64,000 bases of DNA, from assembly GCA_963921425.1 (NCBI GenBank), contig OY992835.1:6758001-6822000 (forward strand). The letters are read 5' to 3'. This document shows, in pieces, positions 44,701 to 57,815 of the stretch. The notes below the pieces were generated by a model that had not been told where the DNA came from, did no database searches, and saw only the letters and a program-made list of their open reading frames with translations. The stretch's first letter is position 1. Every line of letters starts with the position of its first letter. The position numbers and the translations under genes are program-made. The stretch comes from Dryas octopetala. Lineage: Eukaryota > Streptophyta > Magnoliopsida > Rosales > Rosaceae.

Positions 44701-47700
44701 ATCCACCCACCTAAAAAAAAATTTCGTCCTCGAAATTTAGACGTACCTATGTCAAAAAATCTTTGGATATTTATTGCGCATGTCAAATTCTAATTCCCAT
44801 GTAGCTTCTTCTACATTCCCATGTTGCCACAAAACCTTGACTAATAGAATGGTCTTCGTGCGCAAAACTTGTTCTTTGTGATCGAGTATCTGAATTGGTC
44901 GATCTTCAAAAGATACTTGCTCATCAACGCTGAGTTCTCCCCAGTCCAAAACGTGTGCTGGATCCGGTTCATACTTCCGAAGCATAGATATATGAAAAAC
45001 ATTATGGCTACTAGAGAGTTGGGGAGGTAATGTTAATCGATATGCTACCTTTCCAATCTGTTCGAGAATTTCAAACGGTCCGATAAATCTTGGAGCAAGT
45101 TTTCCAGATTTTCCAAACCTTTTGACTCCGCGTCGTGGCGAAACTTTGAGAAAAACATGATCGCCCACGTTGTATTCTAGTGGCCTTCTTCGTCGGTCTG
45201 CATAATTCTTTTGCCGACTTTGTGCAGTAAGAAAGCGTTGTCTGATGATCTTTATCTTCTTTGTGGCTTCTTGAACCAAGTCCGGCCCTAAAAAAATATC
45301 TTCTCCCACTTCAGCCCAACACAAAGGCGATCTACAAGGTCTTCCATAAAGTGCTTCATAGGGTGTCATGCCTATGCTAGACTGGTAGCTGTTGTTATAG
45401 GCAAATTCTGCTAGTGGTAGGTGGTCTTCCCAGTTTCCTTGAAAATCTAGTATGCATGCCCTCAATATATCTTCCAACATTTGGATAGTTCTCTTAGACT
45501 ATCCGTCAGTTTGAGGATAAAAAGCGCTACTGAGGTTCAGTTTCGTTCTAAGTGCATGTTGTAAACTTCCCCATAATCGAGAAGTGAATTTAGAATCTCT
45601 GTCTGAAACAATTGAAATTGGGATTCCGTGTAGTCTTACTATCTCCCTAATGTATAGCTTTCCCAATGTTTCGGTGGAATCAATAGTTTTTACAGGTAGA
45701 AAATGAGCAGATTTGGTTAAACGATCTACAATAACCCATATAGCATCTCGTCCCTTTGATGATCACGGTAGACCCATCACGAAGTCCATTGTGATGTTAT
45801 CCCATTTCCATTCAGCTACAGGTAGTGGTTGGAGCATCCCAGCTGGTTTTTGATGTTCTGCTTTCACCTGTTGGCACGTGAGACACTTTGAAACATAAGT
45901 TGCTATTTCTTTTTTCATGCCCTTCCACCAGTATAGTCGCCGAAGATCGTGATACATCTTAGTGTTACCTAGATGGATGGTGTAGGTAGAGGAATGAGCT
46001 TCATGTAATACTTCGTCTCGCAATTTCGGGACTTCAGGCACGTATATCATTCCCATGTATCTCAATCCACCATCTTTGGGAATGGTCCATCCTTTATTTT
46101 CATCTTCTGTGGCGATCTTTTCACGTATGGATTTGTAGAATGCATCTTCTTGTTGCTTTTCAATGACTTTTTCCTTTAAGCTGAGTTGAGCAATTAAATT
46201 GCAAAGATAAGCATCATTGTTATTGGCGTCAACGTATAGATTATATTCACGAATGGCTTCTACAACCTTCCACTTCTAAACCCGTAAGCTTCCCACCGTT
46301 CCTTGAGATTTTCTACTTAATGCGTCTGCGACTACGTTAGCTTTTCCTGGGTGATAATGTAGTCCAAAATCATAGTCTTCTAAATACTCCATCCATCTTC
46401 GTTGTCTCAAGTTAAGCTCCTTTTGCGAGAAAAGGTACTTCAAACTTTTGTGATCGGAATAGAGTTCAAAGCGTTCGCCATATAAGTAATATCGTCATGC
46501 CTTCAAAGCATGAATAATTACTGCAAGCTCCAAATCGTGTGCAGGATAATTCTTTTCATGTGACTTTAGTTGTCGGGAGGTATATGCTATGACCTTGTCA
46601 GATTGCATTAAGACACCTACTAATCCTTGTAAGGAAGCATCAGTATATACTACATAGCCTACACCTCGCTCAGGAATGATTAGTACCGGAGCAGTGGTTA
46701 ATACCTTTTTCAGTTCCTGGAATGAATTCTTGCACTCCTCGTCCCACTCGAACTTTGCCCCCTTACGTGTCAACTTTGTCATTGGGGCAGCTAGTCGGGA
46801 GAAATCATTTATGAATCTTCTGTAGTAGCCGGCTAGCCCAAGGAAACTCCGTATTTCAGTGACATTTTTTGGTTGATTCCATTTCAACACTGCATCAACT
46901 TTGGAAGAATCTACTGATATACCTTCTTTAGAAATCACATGCCCTAAAAATTTTACCTCTGTTAGCCAAAACTCACATTTGCTAAACTTGGCATATAACT
47001 TGTGTTCTCTCAGCGTTTGTAAGACGTAATGCAAGTGTTGTTCATGCTCTTCTTTAGATGAGGAATAAACAAGGATGTCATCGATGAATACGATCACGAA
47101 CCGATCCAGGTAAGGTCGAAAAATTCGTTTCATCATATCCATGAAAGCTGCTGGTGCGTTCGTTAAGCCGAATGGCATCACCAAGAATTCGTAATGCCCG
47201 TATCGAGTTCGAAAGGCTGTCTTTGGTACATCTTCCTCCTTGATACGAAGCTGGTGGTATCCAGATCGAAGGTCTATCTTGGAAAAGAAACAAGATCCTC
47301 TAAGTTGATCAAATAAATCATCGATCCGAGGCAGTGGGTATTTGTTCTTTATCGTGACTCTATTTAGTTGGCGGTAGTCGATACACATCCTGAGAGATCT
47401 GTTTTTCTTCTTCACGAAAAGGGCTGGTGCACCCCATGGTGATGTGCTGGGACGAATGAATCCCTTTTCTTGCAATTCATGAAGTTGAGTCTTCAGCTCC
47501 TTAAGCTCTGCCGGTGCCATTCGATGTGGAGGTATGGAGATAGGTGATGTGCCTGGATAAGCTTCTATGGTGAACTCTATTTCTCTTTTAGGGGGTAATC
47601 CGGGCAAATCATCTGGAAATACATCTTCGTATACTGGCACCACTGGGATAAATTCAATCTGCGGGCCATCTTCTTTTTCGATCTTGAGGTTAGCGATTAG

Positions 47701-50113
47701 GCTCATAAAGTCATCCTCTTTTAAGTTAACAGTTAATCTAGGATGGTGAGTTTCTTTATCCCCATAAAATTTAAATGTTTGTCCATCCGATGTATTTACT
47801 GTTACCATTTTTCTCCTACAGTCGATAATAACTTAGTATTGTGTGAGCCAATCCATTCCGAGGATGATATCGTACTCCGACATGTCCATTATTATCAAAT
47901 CAAAACATACTTTATGACCAGGCATTTCTATCATGCACGTTTTACATATTCTATCGATTTTTCTAGCAACTCCTAATGGAGACCCAATTTTTAGTGGAAA
48001 TTTCATGAATTCAGATTCTAACCCAAGGATGGATGCAAATGACTTTGAAATGAAAGAATGTGTAGCGCCAGAGTCAAACAATATTTTAGCCCAAGAATTA
48101 AATACTAGGAATGTACCTTCCACCATCTCTGGTTATGTTGATTCCGCATTTGCTCCCATAGCATACACTCTTGCCTGGGCAGGTTGTTCAGAACATTTTA
48201 TACCGGGTGGAGGTTTAGGTCTTATTTGAATGGGTTGTCTTCCGGGACGTGGTGGCTGTTGTACCATCGGTGGCCTCCATTGGTTCTATTGTGGCGGGTA
48301 CGGAGTACGATACTGGAATTGAGGTGCGTGAGGAGCCTGGTATGTCTGCAATTGTGGACAGAATCGTTAGGAATGTCCAGCTTGCCCGCAGTGGTAGCAA
48401 ATTATTGAGTCTCGGTTTACCATATTTGATCTTAGTGGCGGAAGTTGAGAAGGTCCAAACCTTGGACGCTTACTGCTTGGTCCTCCACTTGCATTCTTAT
48501 GAATCCAATTTTTCCTTACCTCTGGAGTACTTCGTTTAGCTATAAGTGCTCGATTTACGACATCTGCATAACGAGTTAATTTGAGAATATTCACTTTTTC
48601 TTTGATTGCAAGTCGAAGACCTTCCTCAAACCTTTTTGCTTTTGTAGCATCATCAGGTATCATGTAAAGCGCAAAACGTGATAGTTCTTCAAATTTGGCT
48701 TGATACTAGACCACAGTCATTTCCCTTTGGAGAAGGTACATGAATTCACGTGCTTTTGCTTCTCGTATAACTCCAGGAAAATATTTTTCAAGGAAGATCC
48801 TCTCAAACTCTTGCTAGGTCATATTTTCTGTGTCTTGCATCCCTTGAATTGATTCCCACCAATGATATGCTTGTCCCTCAAGATAAGAACTGGCAATAGT
48901 TACTCGTAGTCCTTCTGGTACCCTCTGATTCATCATACTTCTTTTGATTTGACGTAATCATCCTTCTGCTACTATTGGATCTGGTATACCCTTAAAGATA
49001 GGGGGTCGATATTTTCGAAATTCTACTTGAATTCGCATGACTCGTTCCACTTCATTTTCTTCGTGGCATCCTCGATTGTTTTCACGAATCACATTTGCCA
49101 TGTCTTGAATAGCGGCGATTACTCCATCGTTTCCATTCAACACATGGTTCGCATCCTCTGCGTCTCCGGCCATCTTAATAGAATAAGAGTTAATGCTAGG
49201 TAGCATTTCTACAAATATAAAATAATTTCAAAACTTATTTACCGCAAATATATATATAATCTATAACCACACCACAAAAAGAGTAAACAAACATTTAATA
49301 TCATAGTTAGAAATTCAGGTATCTTGTTTTTTTAGACTTTGTCATCTTTTACAACTCCTACCCTCCATTTTCATTATCCTAGTATCTAAGTCAAAAATAT
49401 TTCCAAAACATTCCCCAAAATATTTCCAGTTACCAAAATCAACCCCCTTAAATACGGTCATCTTTAAGTTAATTTCTAGTTCTCTCCATCCTACTCGTCG
49501 TCAGAACTATCATCTGTGACTGGTGGTGGGGGTGTGTGGGGCTCACCACAAGCTAACTCTGTAGAAATCTCTGACATAGGTGTCACTGCTGCTATAGGTA
49601 TTGCTTCCATAACCTGTTGTTCTGCATGTAAATTTTGTGCTACTGCTATCTCACGGGAAATCTCATAAATCTCATCATCCATAGCCAACTCTAATGCCCC
49701 AACTAAAGCCCGAGCCTGTCCTCTTACACTGTGTCGAACCATTTCCCTTTGAGATTCCGGTGCAAGGTGAGGAAACAAAATTAAGATATCTCTAATCTTA
49801 TTAATCAGAAAATTACGAGCATCCTGATTGACTGCTTCATCATATACCGCTTGGTTAAGAGGAGCTATCTCCTCAGGACCGATGCGATAACCCCCCCATC
49901 TATCCATTCCTTCAATTACTTCCATACTGTCAACATAATTAATTTGTCCACAGGGTTAGTAGAACATAAACAAATAAATATTGAATGCAAACAACAAACA
50001 AAAATCAATCATATACATATATATATTATTTCTTTTACCTTTTAAATCGTAGATGAAATATAATCCTACTCAATTTGTCCCATTTCACAAACCTATAAGC
50101 TCTGATACCAACT

Positions 50114-52112
50114 TGTCACACCTCAATCCTGAATAAAATCTAATATCTTGGAGTAAAGCGTGACTTACGTCCTAATCGTAGATTAATAAAATTATGTTTA
50201 CAATTAAGACGTGAAAAGAAAAGAAAAGAAAAGAATATAAAATAATTGAAGAAACTAAGTAAAGTGAAAATGAAAAATAGACTTTATTTAGCAAATTACT
50301 GTTCTAAGAGTACCATACTAGATGTTCATCTTCTTATATATTACAATTTATTGATAAACAAACAAAATATAGTACTCCAGCAAATTCTCTAAATTTCCTT
50401 TGGGTATTCCACATCATCGGTCATACTTTCGTCACCTGCACGATTTATTAGGGTGTGAGCTTTTAATGCTCAGTAGGGTATAGTGATCCCTCATGGCTAG
50501 TTATCACATTTAATCAATGTCTCAGTAAAAGAAAAGAAATACAGATAATGATTTCAATTATATGTAATGAGAATGTGTGTACTCACTTTTTAACCATTCT
50601 CGTTCACACATACCCAAGACAAACAGGCCTACACATCCCATATTGTGCATCCTTCCACTGTGGCCCCCAATGTCCCAATTATGAGCCAACACCCGTCCGT
50701 CCCTTAAACCCAAATATTTTGAATATTATTAATTCCACTTTTTCTTCAATAATCATGAGATCACCAGGTACATCTCCCTTTCTCCATGGTGTCTCTAATA
50801 AATCACGAGACCACCAAGTCCATCTTCCTCTCTTCTTGGTGTCTCAATTAATCATTTTCTTAACCTTGTTCACAATCACACTTTCCTTATGCACTTATGA
50901 TTATGCATGTAGAGATAAACATTAATGTATGTGTAGAGAATTAAATCGTACATTAATAATAATTCAACCTTATGCAATTTAAGTGTATCACAAACTTAGG
51001 AAATTTCACAGTACACACACAAAATTAATAATAAAAGCTTCTTCTCAAATATAATGAACTTAATATATTTAATAAAGAAATATCATCGCAAGTAATAAAG
51101 ATAAATTATCACAAGAAAATCAGACAACATGACACAAGGATTAATTGTAATATAGTTCAATCATTGGGGAAATAGAGACCCTACCTTAATTTCTTGAGCA
51201 CAAGTTCCTTCTTGGTTCGTTTCTATGTGTTCGGGTCTAAAAAGTTTAAAGAAATATAGTTTAGATATAACTTAATTAAATTTAAATTTATTTCACTCTC
51301 TTTTTAAAGAAAGTGTAACTCACACTCTAATTTACAAGTGTCGGATTGACGCGAAACTTGTACCAATAGACTCGTATCGAAAAATAGAGTTGAGAGGGTA
51401 AAAATTGGGCGAAAATGGTCGCCGAAAACAGCCGCACGCGCCACCACGCGCCGGCGGTGCAATTGGGGTGGCTGGCCGGTCACTGTTCATCGTCTCTTTA
51501 AAACAGCCCATGTTTTCTAGATTTTCCAGTTTTTTTATCTCATGTTTTACTCAACTTTTGACCTATCAAACCTTCACCAAATTGAGCAAACTTATACTTG
51601 TTTTAAAGTTCTGCATCACCTCTTTACAACCATATAAAGAACATGAAAAACGGACGGTTAAAACTCAAGTTATAAGGCTCGAAAGGAGGCCATACGAACA
51701 TGCAAATTTTCTGGAAAAATTTCCAGATTTTTCATTTTTCTTGTTTTTTCATTTTCTTTCATTTTCAACCCTCAAAACCTATTCCTAACGCTATAATAAG
51801 GTTATAAATGACCTATTTTTAGTTTAACAATATTAAACAAAGAGGCATAAACGAAATTTTAAAAAATAAAAGTTTCAAAAGAAAATTGCTAAGGACACTC
51901 ATGGTTCCTTGAGCTCACCTTCCTTCCTATCCTTTGGAGTTAAAAGAGGCTAAAACTTGTGATTCCTACAGTAAAAAGAAAAACACAGAGACTAAAAGAT
52001 GTTAGTTCAATTATTTAAGTAAAGTCTAAACAACCAAGAAGGATGGAGTTTAACTTTGAACTCTAACCTTCTCAAGTTTCTTCCCTCCCCTTTCTGTCCC
52101 TTTCAAGTTCAC

Positions 52113-52154
<42 letters not shown>

Positions 52155-52353
52155 TTTTCTCTGTTCAATTTTGCTGCTCAAAAGTATTCTTAAGCACACT
52201 TTATAATCTAATTGGCTTATATATTTAGTTAAGAAGAGATGAATCTAATCATTATTTAGATAAGGACTCATCCCTCTAAAGGAATCATCACCATTGATCA
52301 AGGTTTAGGTGATCTAATTTGAGAAGGCTGATGGCGTTGGTGTTATCTCTTCT

Positions 52354-52385
<32 letters not shown>

Positions 52386-52513
52386 GCAAGTTGGGCTTTG
52401 TATCTTGTAGAAAATTGGGCTAAAGCCCAAACTAAATATAGCGCAATGTTTATTTATCTATTTATTATTATTATTATTATTATTTATTTTTTTATTTTTT
52501 TTAGGACATTACA
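50114..52513 (-). repeat. 5' LTR of the Gypsy element (right copy)
   Basis: TG...CA bounded, 2.40 kb. The primer-binding-site complement lies immediately outside it on the left. It contains a (CT)n near 52110-52150 and a T-rich tract near 52360-52385. Confidence 0.9.
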
Positions 52514-52846
52514 TTCGGGTACCCTATTTTGGGGCCAATTATCTTGATTTTTAGAACTCCAATTTAAATGGTCTTTATATGGTTGTAAAGAGAAGATGCA
52601 TAGCTTTAATTAAAACAAGTATTTTTTTGCTGAATTTGGTTGAGATTTGATAGAGCAAAAGGAGGACAAATTTGAGAAAACAAATCTGGACCTTTATTGA
52701 ACAAGTGGAACAATTAATGAACCAAAATAGAACTTAAAAAAGATTGTGAACCGAAATTGAACTAGGTATAAAATAAGTTGACTAAATTTGTAATTTTCTC
52801 TAAGAAAAAAATGTATATGAATTGATATATAACCTGAAAACTAAGA

Positions 52847-53250
52847 GCTTGTTTGGCAATGCTTTTAGAAGCCTTAAAAGAGTTTTCAAATAGTCAGGGT
52901 TAAAAGCGTTTTTGCTTGTGTTTGGCAAAAAACAGTAAAAGCGCTTTTGGGTTATAAAAGCACTTGGGAGCTCTTCTTAAGGTGCTTACTCAGGAAGCGC
53001 TTCCAAGTACATTCACAAGAAGCATTTGGAATTTTTTCAAAAAAATTTATGTTTTTCTAAAAAAAACGCTTCTATTGAAAGCGTTACTGAGTAAAAGCGC
53101 TTCCTAGAGAAGCACTCCCAAATAGGACCTAAATATAAAACAATATGCTTACTCAGGAAGCGCTTCTCATTTCTCATGTATTTCTCTCTCTCTCTCTCTC
53201 TCTAAAGAAAAAACTAAAACTAAAAGCGAAATTGCTACCAAACGATCATA
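52847..53250. mobile_element. hAT-like MITE
   Basis: The left end is GAGCTTGTTTGGCAATGC. The right end, AGCGAAATTGCTACCAAACG, reads as its inverted counterpart. The inside is rich in AAAGCGCTTTT and GGAAGCGCTTCC palindromes. The TTGTTTGGCAA-type end is typical of non-autonomous hAT elements in woody eudicots. A target duplication is not clear. Confidence 0.6.
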
Positions 53251-55168
53251 TATAATGGAATAAAGTAGTGCTACTAAAATCTTAAGATCCAAAATTTTCA
53301 GTTGAAAAATCTTTTATCACTTCTGTCACACCCCAATCCGGGATTAAGAGTTAATTTCGGATTAAAGTGTGAATCACACTCTAATTATAGAATTAACTTC
53401 TATAACCAGAATGTGATAAAGAAAAATAAAATAAATAGAAATAAACTTCTTAATTTCATTATATAACAAAACCTGATTCAAGCTTAATTTACAAAATAAG
53501 TCACAATTCTATACTTTACACACTTATAGTATCAAAATCAAAGCCAACTCCGACTCGGTTCATGCCTAATCACCTTAACTACTAGCTCTTGGTCTGTTTC
53601 GTGGAACTTCTTGTCTCAAAACATGCAAAGTTTAAGAGGGGGTGAGCTCTAACAAACGGCTCAGTAGAGATATTCAATCTTATCATGCAAAATTAATTAT
53701 ATTGAACCTCGGTGAAACATACAACATGGAGCAGATAATATATAATATAAAAATATTATTAATGCATGAATGTTATGCTGCACTTTCTCGATTTAAACCT
53801 CATAATATGGATAGAGTTTCATCCATATAATAATATAACAAACAAGCATGCACATCTCATACCATGCATTTTACTACTATGGCTCCGAGTGCCCTATTAT
53901 ACGAATTTAACACTCGATGCATATTGAAATATAAATTGCAACGCACATCTTCACTTTAACCACAAATAAAGTGTAAGATATCCTAACTTCGACCGTAGCC
54001 GAAGGTTCCAATGCGCCTTGGGAAATAGATCGTTTTATCAGTCTCCGCTGAAGGGGCTTCACTCCCCGCACGTGCACACTACGAATTTTAAATAACATAA
54101 TTTAATTCCCCAATCCTTTTTCATCACCGTAACTTCAATTCTCAATTAATTATGTTTTACATTCAAATAAATGCACGAACAATAATAAAATAATTCTTAT
54201 CATGCTCAAGTAATTCAAATAATTCATATAAGTCACATATTAGCATACATATCACATTTTTCAACAAAAATTCAATAAAATCAATTTTGTAGTCCAAGGT
54301 TCCCCAGATCCCCTACCTCGAATACAAACTTACTCCGCCGTTAGAAATAATCTCGTGTCTCTGGGTCGTTCTCTGAACCTTATCTCGTACAAGGAAATCG
54401 CAATTAATTACGGAATAAAAATCGTTCAATCTTTAATTCTAGTTTGTGTAGTGAAAACACTAAATTAGGGGTCTCAGATCGCAAAACAGAGGCCACCATT
54501 GGACTTGGAATCGAAAACGCAGTAGGGAGAGACTTTCCCTGGCGACCGAAGCCGTCGCACACGCCGATGGTGCAAGTGGGGGTGGCTGGTGGCGCTGTTC
54601 ATCATCTTCAACCTTTTTCCCTTGTTTTCTTCAGTGTTCCAAATTTTGTTCTCAACTTTGGCTCGACTTTTACCTTATCAAATTTCAACCAATTGAATAA
54701 ACTTATACTTATTTTAAAGCTATGCATTTCCTCTTTACAACCATATCAAAATCGTTCAAAACGAATGGATAAAACTCCAGATAATTGATTTCCAAGTAGG
54801 CACCCCGAAAATTGCATATTTTCCAGAAATTTTTAGATTTTCCAAATTTAAACCAACTTTAATTTCCTTTGATTCTAACACCCAAATCGGTTTCTTAGGC
54901 TACTAAAACATGTTTAAAAGCCTCTAAATCAAACACCCAACTTCAAACCAAGCTAGAATCAAAACTACATTAAGAACACCATTAATGAACATAAACCCCA
55001 AAATTTGCTAATGGCATCCCATCCGAATTTCACTTCCTTTTTCCCTCTAAATCCTATGGTGTTTGTGATCCTATAACCCTTTTTAATCATTAAATAAACC
55101 TCACCAAACTAGAAATTATCACCAACTTTAAATTCTAAAAGAAATAGAGGGCATAAACATAGATCTTA

Positions 55169-55219
<51 letters not shown>

Positions 55220-55304
55220 GTTTGGTCTTACAACATAAGCATCTCTCTTTCTTTCTTTTAATCCTATCTTGTAACACCAAACACACTCACAACCACACAA
55301 TCAC

Positions 55305-55334
55305 CGCGCGCGCGCGCGCGCACACACACACACA
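55305..55334. repeat. (CG)8-(CA)7 alternating tract
   Basis: About 16 bases of CG dinucleotides run directly into CA repeats. Purine-pyrimidine alternation of this kind can adopt Z-DNA; long CG runs are rare in plant DNA. Confidence 0.85.
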
Positions 55335-55506
55335 TGCACTCTCACCTAAATAAAAAATCTAAGGGAGCGTGGTCTCTAAGTTGCCAGCACAACAAAGATT
55401 TATATATATATATATTAAAGTAAATATAAATATTTAAATATAAATATATATAATATAAACATAATTAAAATGCAAATATAAATATATATATATGTAATAT
55501 AAACAT

Positions 55507-55909
55507 ACAGGCTCCTTCTGTTGAGGTATACCTCAACTTATTTATGTTGAGGTATACCCTATTGGGGCCCACACGAGTCGTTTTGTGTCGATCGGAACCG
55601 TTCAATTTTTACATCTCCATAGATAGATCATCCTTGCAAAAAATTAGCCAAATAAAAAATCATTTGCCTATCTAACTTTGATCAAATAAATGGACGAACT
55701 AAATATTTTTGATGAAACGGTCAATTTGTTTTATCAAAGTTAGATAGGCAAATGATTTCGGATTTGGCTAATTTTTTGCAAGGATGATCTATCAATGAAG
55801 ATGTAAAAATTGAACGGTTCGGATCGACACAAAACGACTCGTGTGGGCCCTAACAAGGTCATACCTCAACATAAATAAGTTGAGGTATACCTCAACAGAA
55901 GGAGCCTGT
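55507..55909. mobile_element. Foldback MITE with 8-bp target duplication, inside the solo LTR
   Basis: A near-perfect 403-bp palindrome. It starts ACAGGCTCCTTCTGTTGAGG and ends with the CCTCAACAGAAGGAGCCTGT block, flanked by the perfect repeat ATAAACAT (55499-55506 and 55910-55917). The arms also pair across the centre (ATCATTTGCCTATCTAAC against GTTAGATAGGCAAATGAT). An 8-bp duplication fits hAT-type transposition. The high arm identity suggests it is younger than the other foldback copies here. Confidence 0.9.
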
Positions 55910-56001
55910 ATAAACATAAAACTAACTATAGAAAAAGTATAATTATAATTAATTTTAACTAATTAAACATACTTTTATTTAACAAAGACTAGGTTATTAC
56001 A

Positions 56002-56600
56002 ACTTCTCTTTCTGTTATCTTTCATAGCTTGCTCTAGAGCTGTGCAAAACAAGGTAACAACATTTAATGAACAAGATCAAACTTGCAACATTAATGGAGG
56101 GGTGAGGGGATGGAGATGAAGTTTGAAAAGCTTTTCTTTTTATTTTGTTTTTCAATTGTTTTGCAAGGATATATTAGAGACACCAAATATGTTCACTAAA
56201 TTTGCTCATCAAATAATGTGTTCAAGTTAATATTTTATTTGTTAGAAATAAATTAAGTTTAGAATACATTTAAATATTGTCATATCATTCATTTGCTGAG
56301 CAAAATTTGCTAGAAATATTTTGTAAATTTAACTATATATACCCAATTAAATTCGAAGGTTCAAATAGTGGCAAAAAACAAAGAATTAGAGGGTTCAAAT
56401 AGAACCACGATGTCTCATGATTGATTTTAAGGGCATATATACAATCCAACAGCGACGTCTGCAATTTTTGCTCGCCATTGTCGCGTGTTAGTCTGGGATT
56501 TGCAGGCTAGATTATTCTAACCTCTTCATGTTGTGCTCCCAATGTATTTTCTAATGATTATCTTACGTTTATCACATATTTAATATATATATATATACAA
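56002..56600. other. Spacer between solo LTR and MITE cluster
   Basis: AT-rich sequence, no gene or repeat recognised. Confidence 0.4.
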
Positions 56601-56604
56601 AAAT

Positions 56605-56998
56605 ACTATAGAGCTAACCAATTAATAAGATAATACAGTCTTAACCACCCTTTTGGGCCCACTACACAATGTAATATCATGATCTAAACCATTCATATTT
56701 TTTTTTTCCATTCAAAGATCAACCAAATCAGAAATCATCTAGACATTCGATTATCATTACAATCATTTCATGTTTTATTGAAAAATTTGTGTTCGTCTAT
56801 TTACATGAGTACAATTAGCTTACTAATAGTTGGTTAAATGATTTTCGATTTTGTTGATTTTTTTACAAGAATGATCTTTGAATGAGAATTTAAAAAATAA
56901 ACGGTTCCGATCATGAGATTACATTGTGTATAGTGGGATCAAAATGATGGTTAATTAGTGTCGTATTATTTTACTAACTGGTTAGTTTTAGAGCACTC
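56605..56998. mobile_element. Foldback MITE, same subfamily as the KANADI-intron element
   Basis: The left end reads TATAGAGCTAACCAATTAAT. The right end reads ACTGGTTAGTTTTAGAGCAC, its inverted form. It has the shared core GGGCCCACTACACAATGTAA, then CATTCAAAGATCAACC, mirrored to the right. No clear target duplication was seen. Confidence 0.7.
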
Positions 56999-57004
56999 CT
57001 CATA

Positions 57005-57396
57005 TATACTTCAAAGATCATACCAAGCTAACCATCCTTTTGCCCTATCATGACTAATCTCATAATATAAATCGTTCTTTTTTTTATGCCTCATTACAAA
57101 GATCATCATTGCAAAAATCAATTAAATTGGAAAGTCCTTAGTCATGCAACTATGATCAAATAAATAGATAAACATTATTTTTGATAAAAGCATATAAATT
57201 ATTTTTATTATAATCAAATGGTTAAATAATCTCCGATTTTGAAGATTTTTTACAAAAAGAATCTTTAAAGTATAGCCTAAAATATGAACGGTTTGGATTA
57301 TAAAATTACATCGTGTAATGAGCACAAAAAAATAGTTAGCTTCGTATTAATTGTTAACTAATTAACTTTAAAGGCTTTTTGCGTGTATGTATATAT
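57005..57396. mobile_element. Foldback MITE, third subfamily member, left end damaged
   Basis: The same core layout (AAAGATCATCATTGCAAAAA on the left, TTTTTTACAAAAAGAATC and ATATGAACGGTTTGG on the right), ending TAACTTTAAAGGCTTTTTGC. The left terminus is shorter and diverged. Confidence 0.65.
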
Positions 57397-57660
57397 AACA
57401 TCTTTGATTACAACTAAAAGGAACAATCTCAAATAGACCAAGATAAAATTTCGGGTCATTTCTTGGTGAACATGATCTGCCATAATCTCTTCGATCCCTT
57501 CATTTATGTGCTAGAATAAAGAGAGATTTGGTAGGAAAGTGGAAGAGACTTTTTTGTATATGAAAATAAAAGGGAGTGGGAAAGCTGCAGTAATTCTTTG
57601 GAAAAGCCCGGTTCTCTTTGTCTTCGAGCTTTCATTCCTCAATCCACTGTTTCGTTCCTT

Positions 57661-57815
57661 TATATATATACATACACGCAAAAAACCTTTAAAGCTAATT
57701 AGTTAACAATTAATACGAAGCTAACTATTTTTTTGTGCCCATTACACGATGTAATTTTATAATCCACCGTTCATATTTTAGGCCACACTTTAAAGATTCT
57801 TTTTGTAAAAATGAA
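57661..57815 (-). mobile_element. Inverted partial copy of the adjacent MITE
   Basis: Its complement matches 57247-57396 almost base for base, including the outer CGTGTATGTATATATA flank (by eye about 95% identical). With its partner it forms an inverted repeat with arms of about 150 bp and a loop of about 265 bp. Confidence 0.85.

Larger units (their letters stand above)
42264..52513 (-). mobile_element. Gypsy chromovirus (Tekay/Del-like) LTR retrotransposon with both LTRs, broken
   Basis: LTRs lie at 42264-44700 and 50114-52513. Both begin TGTCACAC and end GGACATTACA, and a perfect 5-bp target duplication TTCGG (42259-42263, 52514-52518) flanks the element. On the minus strand the order is primer-binding site (complement CTCTGATACCAAC, just before 50114), gag with a CYHCGQAGHS zinc knuckle (about 48300-49900), protease (DSGATHSF, about 48000), reverse transcriptase (FIDDILVYS, about 47000), RNase H, integrase with an HHCC zinc finger (about 45900), and a C-terminal EEATWELEFDMRNKYP chromodomain-like tail (about 44760). 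A purine-rich tract lies next to 44701. Coding parts are broken in several places (about five to ten). The LTRs differ by a few percent by eye, suggesting insertion on the order of one to a few million years ago. Confidence 0.92.
41955..52810. mobile_element. Older inverted-repeat element split by the Gypsy insertion
   Basis: The left arm (about 41964-42085) begins GAAATTACAAATTTGGTCCA and repeats CTTATTTTATACTTA. The complement of the right arm (about 52676-52805) reads the same, with a modest number of differences. Between the arms and the Gypsy element are 42190-42258 and 52519-52680, which match the complement of the interior of the solo LTR 53324-56001 (shared ATATGGTTGTAAAGAG, GCATAGCTTTAA). 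So an older LTR-like piece, flanked by inverted arms, was the landing site. Only fragments are left. Confidence 0.6.
53324..56001. mobile_element. Solo LTR, Gypsy-type, related to the full element
   Basis: It begins TGTCACACCCCAATCC and ends TTATTACA, with a perfect 5-bp target duplication ACTTC (53319-53323 and 56002-56006). There is no internal domain or second LTR, which is the product of recombination between two LTRs. It shares its start and scattered interior words with the LTRs at 42264 and 50114 but is clearly a different, older subfamily. It contains a (CT)n (55171-55216), a (CG)n-(CA)n tract (55305-55334) and a nested foldback MITE (55507-55909). Confidence 0.9.

Noticed and set aside
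47567-48539. + strand open frames in the Gypsy element
   Set aside because: They are opposite-strand shadows of the gag-pol region.
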